36,767 bases of DNA from SAR324 cluster bacterium (GTDB lineage Bacteria > SAR324 > NAC60-12): NCBI GenBank assembly GCA_028282505.1, contig JANQHV010000031.1:1-36767 (forward strand), given 5' to 3'. The position numbers were made by a program, and so were the translations under genes. Under the pieces are notes generated by a model, which saw nothing but the letters and a program-made list of their open reading frames with translations, was not told the DNA's origin and made no database searches. Positions 27,836-35,989 of the stretch are shown here, in pieces. The first letter of the stretch is position 1, and every line of letters begins with the position of its first letter.

Positions 27836-28501
27836 ATGATTAAAATCGAATCCAATATTAAAGATTTGCAAAAGCGCTTGAAAAACCTTGAAAAACAAAA
27901 GAATTTTGCACTTCGCAATGCCCTCAATGCTACAGCCTTTGCTGCCCAAAAGGAGGCCAAAAAACAGCTTTCAAAAAAATTGGATAGGCCCACCCCGTTT
28001 ACAGTTAAAGGAGTGCAGGTTGAGAGAGCGACGAAACAAAATTTACAGGCTGTTGTTAAAATCCCATCAAATCGAAATTACATGAAATATCAAATTGAAG
28101 GAGGCATTCGACGTCCAAAACGGTGGTCGGTGGGGATAACGACCCCCGCGCCATCTCAACCGCTCAATCAATATGGCAATGTACCCAACAAAAGGTTTTC
28201 TTCATTGTCTAAAAGGCGGGATGTATTTGTTGGAACCCCAAAGGGCCATCGAGGTAAGAGACGAGGGGTTTATCAAAGAGTGGAGCCGACTAACGCCCCT
28301 AGAAAAAAAATCAGAGGACGGGGAAACACAAAAAAGAGGCATATGGCTTTGAGAAAATGGTTGAATCTGATTCATAGTGCCAAATATCAACAACGTTTTC
28401 CATTTGGAAAAATCGTCCAAACGGTAGTCAAAGAACAGTTTCCCAAGGAATTTGATAAGGCCCTCAAACACGCTTTCAAAACTTCTAATGTTTTTAGGTA
28501 A
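27836..28501 (+). CDS. Phage minor tail protein Z-like protein
   Basis: MIKIESNIKDLQKRLKNLEKQKNFALRNALNATAFAAQKEAKKQLSKKLDRPTPFTVKGVQVERATKQNLQAVVKI..MKYQIEGGIRRPKR: the 'RPTP[FY]T..AtKqnL..yqIeGG.R..KR' layout of GPZ-like tail proteins. Confidence 0.65.
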   Translation: MIKIESNIKDLQKRLKNLEKQKNFALRNALNATAFAAQKEAKKQLSKKLDRPTPFTVKGVQVERATKQNLQAVVKIPSNRNYMKYQIEGGIRRPKRWSVGITTPAPSQPLNQYGNVPNKRFSSLSKRRDVFVGTPKGHRGKRRGVYQRVEPTNAPRKKIRGRGNTKKRHMALRKWLNLIHSAKYQQRFPFGKIVQTVVKEQFPKEFDKALKHAFKTSNVFR

Positions 28502-28536
28502 AGTTGAATTGTTAAATTTAACGCCACCTGTCCCAT

Positions 28537-28687
28537 ACGGATAGCATCTGTTCTCCTTAAACACACTCTCATCTAAAATAAGGGCCTACACCAGCCTTTT
28601 TAATCAAACGGATAGCCCCATCTCGACTTTCTTTAAACAGGCTCTCATCTACAATGAAAGCCTATACCAATCAATTCTTTTTATCAA
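28537..28687. repeat. Degenerate tandem repeat, two units of about 71 and 80 bp
   Basis: ACGGATAGC..CTTAAACA..CTCTCATCTA.AAT.A..GCCTA.ACCA..C..TTTTTATCAA present twice in tandem. Confidence 0.55.
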
Positions 28688-28781
28688 GCAACTGCTTGTC
28701 TCATTACCAAGTCAACAGAAACCATTGCCACAACCTCCATCAAAAAATCATTGCAGTTGATCTAGTGTGTATTTCTATATC

Positions 28782-28897
28782 CTTACGAATTTAACGAATT
28801 ATACGAAATTAAAGCTTCATCCCTTGATTTTACTGGGCTAGAACCTGATTTAAGATTCGTAATTTCAAACGCATTTAATACGAATTTATTACTTTGG
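28782..28897 (-). repeat. Inverted copy of the origin-like repeat
   Basis: Reverse complement aligns gap-free over 116 bp to 25963-26078, about 14 mismatches counted by eye. Confidence 0.85.
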
Positions 28898-29411
28898 TGC
28901 TTAATGGAACATTACTCATAAACCAAAAGCTTGTTGAATGGGCCAAGACTAAATGTTCCGAAGAGTACGAAGCCTTGGTATTTTATTTTCCACCAAAATC
29001 TGGAATGAATATGAAATACGATGGTTATAAATGGCTTAGATGTTGATACGTTTTTTAATTATCGAACGCTTTATATTTGCCCCATTAGGGTTATTTTTTT
29101 CGTGGTAGGTTCTTCCAGAGCCTTGCTAATATGGGGTTAATTTGAGCGCACCATTCTCCTAGCGCCAGGAAATTTTTAAACCATTTTCATTTCCTTTTTT
29201 GGATCTTTACACATTACTCTATATTATGGATAGGTTTTACTATTGGAATCCTGAATATTTCAGATAGGATTGCTATCCAGGACTGGATTTTCAAGGCTGG
29301 AAAAAGGAGTCAAGTTTTTGTGGATTTTTCAGCAATTTGATTTTGCACACTGCAAAAAATGCAGAAAAAAACGGAAAAAAGCGAAATCGTGTTAAATAAA
29401 AACGAAATCAG

Positions 29412-29654
29412 ATGTCATTTGAGCCATATTTTAAAAACTATCAAACTCTTATGAATAAAGGGGTAGAGAGGAATGAAGGCTTTCAAAAAAATGAAATTGA
29501 TGCCGAAAGGGAAGAAAGTGCATGGAGTTTTTTGGTCCCGGACCGGGGAAATTTCAAGAAGTCCGCGCGCGTGTTGGAATCAATTAAGAATTCTCCGCGC
29601 GCGTTTGTATCTAACAGCTTCTGGCTTTACCATGGGAAATCAATTCAAATTTAA
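29412..29654 (+). CDS. Hypothetical small protein
   Basis: Open frame of 80 aa only; no family recognised; contains unusual GC-rich repeats. Confidence 0.25.
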   Translation: MSFEPYFKNYQTLMNKGVERNEGFQKNEIDAEREESAWSFLVPDRGNFKKSARVLESIKNSPRAFVSNSFWLYHGKSIQI

Positions 29655-30064
29655 TCTTCAGACTCCCCAAGCCTTTGCTTCAACTCTTTAATAGTTTGTT
29701 TATTCTCATCATAAGATTTTTCCAACAAATTTTGTGTCCTGCAACGAGTATTCATTTCCTTAATTTTAGCATCTTGCACTTTTATTTCATGGCGTTGGGC
29801 TTCTATGATTTCCACCAATTGATCCAAACAGTAATCAAAATTGTCACGCAGATTACCCAAGACTTCAGCTTTCTCTTCCAGGATGAAAAGACTTCCAGCA
29901 TCTGAATCACTCTGCCCAAATTTTTTCGAATATTCTAAAGTATCTTTAGCAGAAAGGATTTGAACTTTTATCACTACAAGTTTGTTTAAGTTTTCATTGA
30001 ATTCATTGACTGTTTTTTGATAGTCAAAAGACATGGTATTTCTCCTTGATTGGAGATTAACCAC
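29651..30064 (-). CDS. Hypothetical coiled-coil protein (127-137 aa), start GTG 30064 or ATG 30034
   Basis: Charged heptad-rich sequence; both starts have SD sequences (AGGAGGT before GTG; AAGGAGA before ATG). Confidence 0.6.
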   Translation of the reverse strand: MVNLQSRRNTMSFDYQKTVNEFNENLNKLVVIKVQILSAKDTLEYSKKFGQSDSDAGSLFILEEKAEVLGNLRDNFDYCLDQLVEIIEAQRHEIKVQDAKIKEMNTRCRTQNLLEKSYDENKQTIKELKQRLGESED

Positions 30065-30087
30065 CGCCTACCTCCTGACTCTTCCCA

Positions 30088-30185
30088 TAAAAAAAGGGTG
30101 AGAGATCAGAAGGTAAACGGTGTGCAAGCACCATAAGGCAAGGTTAGCGGCCTTGCCGTAGTTCACCCTCTGACCTTTCACCCTT
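30088..30185 (-). ncRNA. Candidate C4-like antisense RNA / structured leader ending in T7
   Basis: 25-bp outer stem (30094-30118 with 30161-30185, three A.C mismatches) enclosing GGCAAGG-CCGCTAA-CCTTGCC and GGTG-CTTGCA-CACC hairpins, followed by TTTTTTT on the minus strand. Confidence 0.6.
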
Positions 30186-30532
30186 CTTTCTCTACCCTGG
30201 CCTGCTAAAGCACGAATCTTTCTTGCATAAGATTCTCAAGATAATCAAAAAGTGTAAATGGATCAGAAAGTATAATAATCCATTTTACCTTTTTGTCATG
30301 GGGATGCAATAGAATTTTCACATAAAATATTTGATCTGTCTATGGGGAGGGACTACTCATTTTTTCAGGGATCTGCATTTTATTTATAGGGGATGAGGTA
30401 CCTATTTTATCAGGGAAAGGTGAAAAGCTGGCTCTTGGCACTGGGTGAATTGAAAGAACTCCAGTCAAAAGGAATACTTGATAATGGGGGGACTGGGCCA
30501 GTATACCTTCGTGAGTCAAAATGGATAATGAT

Positions 30533-30635
30533 TCTTCACTTCTTCACCACTTCTTCACTATAGGTGAAGGGGGGGGGTAAGCCCTTATATTTACTGCCAT
30601 TGAAGGGCATTTCTTCACTTCTTCACCATTTTACT
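30533..30635. repeat. CTTCTTCAC iteron cluster around a G9 tract
   Basis: TTCTTCACTTCTTCACCA occurs twice with an extra CTTCTTCAC, separated by GGTGAAGGGGGGGGGTAAGCCCTT..AAGGGC. Confidence 0.55.
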
Positions 30636-30655
30636 AAAAAACAGTGTGTGTAAAG

Positions 30656-30859
30656 TTACTCAGTGCGTTTTGATTCCAGTAGTTGAATGATTGAGGATTT
30701 TGGGATTAAATGCATGCCTGCTGGCTGGAAGCTAACTAAACGTCCCTCATCAATCCATCGCTGAATAGTGCTTGTGGATCTATTGAAAAACTTAGCAGCT
30801 TCTCTTTTCCGAAAAAATCGCTTGGGATTGTCTTTTAATTCCTGAATCAGTTCTTCCAT
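30656..30859 (-). CDS. Small helix-turn-helix protein (MerR/AlpA-like)
   Basis: FFRKREAAKFFNRSTSTIQRWIDEGRLVSFQPAGMHLIPKSSI. Confidence 0.7.
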   Translation of the reverse strand: MEELIQELKDNPKRFFRKREAAKFFNRSTSTIQRWIDEGRLVSFQPAGMHLIPKSSIIQLLESKRTE

Positions 30860-30943
30860 TTCAAACTTCCCGAAAATATCTTTTCCAACACACGCACGCA
30901 GACTTGTGAAATTCTCTCAATTATTTCTTGGTGTTTTCAGCAA

Positions 30944-31420
30944 TCATTCTGAGTAATTCTGCTTTTCATTGGCAAGCTTCAAAGCCTTATTGTACCTTTT
31001 GTTAGTAATTCCTTCATTATTTGCAATCATCAAATCCAGTGCGTCTTTGACCGAAGAAATGAGCTTCATATCTTTTGCCAACAAGATCACAGTAATGGCG
31101 CTAATTGGCTCAAGTCCGTATTTTAGGGCTTTATTCCACCCTTTTTGATCATCAATGATGACTGTCTTAATATTGAGTTCAACGGCTAGACTGATGGCTT
31201 CCCTTTCCCCTGATCCGAGACTTTGAAACAGGGTTGAATGTACAGATTCCACTTTGACGAAAGATGTTTCAAGAAATTTGATAATTTCTTTATCCCTGCA
31301 TTCGTCTTTGACTCCTTGAGGGATGATGAGTTTTTCAAAAATTTGGGGGAGTGAATGAAGGATACCACTTTTTTGAAGTTTGACCAGTGAAGAAGTGTCA
31401 CAGACAACAATTGGATTCAT
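30944..31420 (-). CDS. PIN-domain (DUF3368-type) toxin-like protein
   Basis: VVCDTSSLVKLQKSG; LGSGEREAISLAVELNIKTVIIDDQKG. Confidence 0.85.
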   Translation of the reverse strand: MNPIVVCDTSSLVKLQKSGILHSLPQIFEKLIIPQGVKDECRDKEIIKFLETSFVKVESVHSTLFQSLGSGEREAISLAVELNIKTVIIDDQKGWNKALKYGLEPISAITVILLAKDMKLISSVKDALDLMIANNEGITNKRYNKALKLANEKQNYSE

Positions 31421-31421
31421 G

Positions 31422-31697
31422 CTAGGACACTAGGTTTGTTTTGAGTTTTTCGTAGTTCAGTTGCTCGATTTCTGCTAAGTTTTTGGGTAGTTCTCTTGTT
31501 GTGGCAATGCCTCGTTCGTGTAGCCAGTCCATGGCATCCTCGATGTACTGAAAACCCAGAATTTCCTTAACCTCACCTAAACTTAATTCTGCCTTGATAT
31601 AGCCACGAATGATTAAGCCTTCGTTGATTTGTTGCTCAAGTGTGGCTTTATCGTCACTGAAAACCAGCCTGTCGTCTAAAGCAATTTGTATTTGCAT
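31422..31697 (-). CDS. UPF0175-type antitoxin
   Basis: GYIKAELSLGEVKEILGFQYIEDAMDWLHERGI; immediately upstream of the PIN gene. Confidence 0.8.
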   Translation of the reverse strand: MQIQIALDDRLVFSDDKATLEQQINEGLIIRGYIKAELSLGEVKEILGFQYIEDAMDWLHERGIATTRELPKNLAEIEQLNYEKLKTNLVS

Positions 31698-31814
31698 CGC
31701 GTGTGTTTCGTTAATGGTGAAGAACAGGGTTAAAATTTGTTTACAGTATATCGTTTACAGACCTTGATTGCAAGGAAGGGTGGCAAGCTTGAACATCTCC
31801 CGATATTCATATTG

Positions 31815-32693
31815 TCAATTCAAATACATCCCGCTCGACTCTCCCGGCTTTGCGTGAACATAACCACTGGTTGTATTGAGAGAAGCATGACCCAGGGTTT
31901 GCTGGACCAGGTGAATGGGAGCATTGTTATCCAGGGAGTGGCTCGCGTGGGCATGGCGGAACCAATGAGGAGACACATTAGCAGATAATCCTATTCGCTT
32001 TGCCGCAGCCTGCACAATTCTCATCACCTGAGATCGATGTAAGGCCCCTCCTTTTTGTGACCTGAATACATGGCTATCTCTGTCTGAGTCTTTACCAAAA
32101 GTAACAAATTCCTGGTAAAGTGGCGCGGGCAAAGCAATGAATCTTGTTTTTCCACCTTTGCCAAGTACGGTTATTTGGCCCCCATTTTTTCCTTCCTGGA
32201 CATCACACCATTTTAAAGAGCACAGTTCTGAAACTCGAACACCAGAATAGTATAATAGTTTCAGCATAAGTTTGTTTCTCATTTTTGGCTCATTGTCAAT
32301 GATAGATTGAATTGTATCCTCACTGACTATTCGTTCAGCCAAATCATTTTTGACTGTGGGTAGCTTCACAGGTGCTGCTGGATTGAAAGGAAGATAACCA
32401 ATCTTACAGGCAAAAGTGAACAAAGATTTGATACTGGCCAGTTTTCGCATCTGGCTTCTTGGCTTCAGATGGCCCAATGAATCTGAATACTGTTGCACAT
32501 CTCCCAGAGTGATTTGACTCAAACTTTTCCCAGTGAATTCTAAAAAACGTTTCATGTCATTGGTATAACCCTCCTGAGAGGATGGAGCTTTACCATGCAG
32601 CCATAATTCAATCAGCTGCTCATCATTATTTGCTTGTCTGGGAATAACATTGACTGCTTCAGTGTTATTTTTGATGACTACCGCATTTTCCAT
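31815..32693 (-). CDS. XerC/D-like tyrosine recombinase (second recombinase of the element)
   Basis: YYSGVRVSELCSLKW, VLGKGGKTRFIAL, HWFRHAHASHSL, LGHASLNTTSGYVH. Confidence 0.92.
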   Translation of the reverse strand: MENAVVIKNNTEAVNVIPRQANNDEQLIELWLHGKAPSSQEGYTNDMKRFLEFTGKSLSQITLGDVQQYSDSLGHLKPRSQMRKLASIKSLFTFACKIGYLPFNPAAPVKLPTVKNDLAERIVSEDTIQSIIDNEPKMRNKLMLKLLYYSGVRVSELCSLKWCDVQEGKNGGQITVLGKGGKTRFIALPAPLYQEFVTFGKDSDRDSHVFRSQKGGALHRSQVMRIVQAAAKRIGLSANVSPHWFRHAHASHSLDNNAPIHLVQQTLGHASLNTTSGYVHAKPGESSGMYLN

Positions 32694-33064
32694 TGGGGCC
32701 TCTTTTTTAAAATAATGAATACAACAAAATAATTCTTATGTTGCATAATTTATACATTAAATTTTTGGATAAGACAATAGAATTTTTTCTATTTTTAGAG
32801 TTAAAATCAACTTATAAATATTTACTTAGAATCCTTAATTATGCTAGAATTGTAAGATTTTATTTAATGGTCTAATTCTATGGTATAAAAAAGTCAGAAT
32901 CAACTTAATGATTTTTGGTGATTTTCAGTAAACATGCTTATTGGGCTATACGTCAATAATGACTCTTGTAATTCGTGCGAGATATGGGGGTCTAATTCGA
33001 AAAAAAACAGGATGCTAGCTCTTACGGATTAAGGGCTTGATGGTCGTTGAGAAAGAGTGGAAAT

Positions 33065-33235
33065 ATGGCAAGGAGACAAACAGCACCAAAGGAAAAAGTA
33101 AACTATTATATAAGCTCAGAAACCGTCAAAAAATTGAAGAGAATTTCGGAGGAACAGAACGTTACTTTATCATACGCTGTTGAATATATTTTGGAGGATT
33201 TCTTCAGTAAGCCGGGCAGGAAAACAATTCACTGA
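33065..33235 (+). CDS. Small ribbon-helix-helix-like protein
   Basis: MARRQTAPKEKVNYYISSETVKKLKRISEEQNVTLSYAVEYILEDFF. Confidence 0.6.
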   Translation: MARRQTAPKEKVNYYISSETVKKLKRISEEQNVTLSYAVEYILEDFFSKPGRKTIH

Positions 33236-33261
33236 TTCAAAATAAGAGGGGGTCTTTTTAG

Positions 33262-33280
33262 GTGTCCATATAGGTGTCCA
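33262..33280 (+). repeat. Putative att site, right copy (GTGTCCATATAGGTGTCCA)
   Basis: Exact 19-bp match to 21760-21778. Confidence 0.8.
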
Positions 33281-33424
33281 ACAGCACCATAAAATGGTAT
33301 AGTTTCATATAAATTGACATAATTCACATACTGAGTTAATTTGCTGAAATGTAATAAGAAATATCAATAAATAACACTCAGTATAAATCAGTAAAAACCC
33401 TTGTTATAGGACTAATAAACTAAA

Positions 33425-34249
33425 ATGGGTTTCTCTACAAAGCCCCTGATCATTGGTCAACCTTCTACGGAACGACATGAAAGCCCAACACCATTTTCAG
33501 TCAAACTGCCTAATGGAATGTTTGCTGCGGCCTCTTCTCGTGGGACAGGATACAAGAGTGTTAATGAAGATCGATTAGTCATCCTACCTCAATTTCCATT
33601 ATTTTCTGTGATTGGTGGAATGGGTGGACCTGGGGATGGAGCAAAAGCAGCAGAAATACTGGCTGAAGAATTAATAGCCATTCAGCCTCCCTTTCTCAGT
33701 TCTTTTAGCAACATTCAAAATCGAGTGACTGACAGAATCCAAAAAGAGTGCATTACCCCAAATTCTGGCGCCTGTTATTTAATATGCTGGGTGGAGAAAT
33801 CACTTCTCCACATTTGTTATCTGGGAGATGTGAAACTGATTCTTCTTGACAAGACACAAGGTATCAAATGGGAGAGTCGAGACCACTCTTTGATCAATTC
33901 CTGGATTGATACAGGGTACCTATCTCCAGAAGAGGCGCTCCATCACCCACAACGACATATTATCACCAAAGCTTTGACAGGCAATGATACTCCGGAACCT
34001 GACTCACACCAAATCTCTTTTGATACTGGAGATCGTATGATTGCTGCAACCGACGGACTTTGGGATAATTTTACAATAGATGAAATTTTAGAAATGACCA
34101 AAAGTTCTTCTCCCCAGGGAAGTACAAGTTTGTTGATGGAAAAAACCATCACAAAAATGCAACAATCCCATACTACAAATTGGGATGGCATTTTATTACC
34201 CAAACCAGATAATATCAGCATTCTGATTGGAGATTTAAATCACTCATAA
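33425..34249 (+). CDS. PP2C/PPM-type phosphatase-like protein with altered metal site
   Basis: KSVNEDRLV, FSVIGGMGGPGDGAKAAE (DGMGG expected), CYLGDVKLIL, RDHSLI, AATDGLWDNF, PDNISIL. Confidence 0.8.
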   Translation: MGFSTKPLIIGQPSTERHESPTPFSVKLPNGMFAAASSRGTGYKSVNEDRLVILPQFPLFSVIGGMGGPGDGAKAAEILAEELIAIQPPFLSSFSNIQNRVTDRIQKECITPNSGACYLICWVEKSLLHICYLGDVKLILLDKTQGIKWESRDHSLINSWIDTGYLSPEEALHHPQRHIITKALTGNDTPEPDSHQISFDTGDRMIAATDGLWDNFTIDEILEMTKSSSPQGSTSLLMEKTITKMQQSHTTNWDGILLPKPDNISILIGDLNHS

Positions 34250-34270
34250 ACAACATACCTTGATATCCAT

Positions 34271-35578
34271 ATGCAGAAAAATTCCCTCCTATTGATACAA
34301 ATATTGTTTTTAACATCCTTTTTCCTGGTTGTAACAGCCTGCGGTTTTAAAGAACGTGAATTAGATGATGATGAGGATACCGCAACTACTACAGAAATCA
34401 GCATCATTCGAGCCGATGGTTCCACAGAAGAACTGAAATTCGCGCCTCCTCTAGAACTGGATAATATTGGCAAAAGTCCTCTGGCACTTACAGTCAAAGA
34501 TATCAACGAAGACCAACTGGCAGATATAGTCCTACTGAATAATGCAACAAAACAGGAAGATGAAGCCATTCGGATTCTGCTACGTACTTCTGTGGAGACT
34601 TCTGACAATCCTGAAGATTTATTCGAAACAGACATGATTATCACCACCAACTTGGACCGTCCTCAATACCTCCTCGTTGAAGATGTGAACAATGATGGCA
34701 TACAAGACTTCCTGACCGTCAGCACAGAAACAGACACCCTTAATTTCTGGGAAGGACAATTGGAAAACAACCATTTTTCAATTGCTGTCACACCTACAGA
34801 TATTAATGTGGGGGATTTTCCAGTTTTCATGGTAGCTGCTCCATTTAGCCCAGATGGAACAATTGGAGTTGCTACAGTCAATCGAGGCGACGATGATGTT
34901 TCCATTATCTTAGACTTCAACTCCACAGAGGAACTCAACCTGGATGAAGATCAGGGAGTTGGAGAAAATCCCATACAAATTACATCTGGAGATTGGAATA
35001 ATGATGGTTGCCCCGATTTAGCCGTCTTGAGCCGTAATGAAGACCGAGTTGACTTTTTTGAAAACACTCCATGCTCTTCCGATGAAACGGAATCTTCACA
35101 AAATAGAGTTTTTCAAAAAATCCGGGATCACAAAGTAGGCGAATTTCCGCAAGCGATCATCACGGGAGATTGGGATAATGATGGAAATATGGATGTTGCT
35201 GTCACTAATCAAACGGATGAAGATATTTCGCTGTTATATGGTCAGGGAGATGGAAATTTTGAACGAAAAGATATTAATGTTGGTAATGGCCCTGGACAGT
35301 TAGCATCTGGAGATTTCAATCAGGATGGTGTGCAAGATTTTGTCATTGGTGATATCAGAGATCTGGATTTAACCATTTTATTAAGCAATGGAGATGGAAG
35401 CAGACCTGGTGAAAATGGCCAAAAAGCCTACTCGCGTGGAGACATTGCGGCAGGAACTATCCCATCCGGCAGTCGTCCTGGCTATATTCGTATCATCGAT
35501 ATCAACTACGACGACAAACTGGATATTGTACTAACCCTCCCCTTTGAAGACAAACTGGCCATTTTATTACAAAAATAA
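34271..35578 (+). CDS. FG-GAP/VCBS repeat lipoprotein
   Basis: Lipobox VVTAC; repeated GDWNNDGCPDLAVLSR, GDWDNDGNMDVAVTNQ, GDFNQDGVQDFVIGD. Confidence 0.85.
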   Translation: MQKNSLLLIQILFLTSFFLVVTACGFKERELDDDEDTATTTEISIIRADGSTEELKFAPPLELDNIGKSPLALTVKDINEDQLADIVLLNNATKQEDEAIRILLRTSVETSDNPEDLFETDMIITTNLDRPQYLLVEDVNNDGIQDFLTVSTETDTLNFWEGQLENNHFSIAVTPTDINVGDFPVFMVAAPFSPDGTIGVATVNRGDDDVSIILDFNSTEELNLDEDQGVGENPIQITSGDWNNDGCPDLAVLSRNEDRVDFFENTPCSSDETESSQNRVFQKIRDHKVGEFPQAIITGDWDNDGNMDVAVTNQTDEDISLLYGQGDGNFERKDINVGNGPGQLASGDFNQDGVQDFVIGDIRDLDLTILLSNGDGSRPGENGQKAYSRGDIAAGTIPSGSRPGYIRIIDINYDDKLDIVLTLPFEDKLAILLQK

Positions 35579-35626
35579 ACAGGCAACCTGAAATCTTCAA
35601 TTAGCGTTCAACAAATTCTCGTTCAA

Positions 35627-35989
35627 CTACCCCTCTGGATCTTTGATTTTATCAACAAGTTCAAGAATAGAGCGGTCATCTAAGTTGCTCCATAATTCTA
35701 AATTTTCTACATACTCAAAGGCTGTGACAAGAATAGTGCTGCCGCTAAGAGTGAATACAATTCGATAGCCTTCTGGATATTGAAATCCGTCAAACTCCTC
35801 AGCTTCCAGTAATAATTCATACAATGGAGGATGATGAGAAAGTTTTCTCACCTCTGGTAGTTGCTCAGCATGATAACTTAAAGCTCTTGCCTGTTCGACC
35901 AGCACTTCCGCATGTTGCCCATAGCCGTAATTAATAATTCTTACTATTTCTAAACCTGCTCCTTTATCATATTGGACCACTCTTTCCAT
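35627..35989 (-). CDS. Putative toxin partner (RelE/ParE-like tail) of a Phd-type antitoxin
   Basis: GYRIVFTLSGSTILVTAFEYVENL; overlaps the 3' end of the antitoxin gene. Confidence 0.5.
   Translation of the reverse strand: MERVVQYDKGAGLEIVRIINYGYGQHAEVLVEQARALSYHAEQLPEVRKLSHHPPLYELLLEAEEFDGFQYPEGYRIVFTLSGSTILVTAFEYVENLELWSNLDDRSILELVDKIKDPEG

Larger units (their letters stand above)
21760..33280. mobile_element. Integrated phage-satellite-like genomic island
   Basis: Bounded by two exact 19-bp copies of GTGTCCATATAGGTGTCCA; recombinase gene abuts the left repeat; CI/Cro-like switch, replication genes, tail-Z-like gene and second recombinase inside. Confidence 0.8.
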
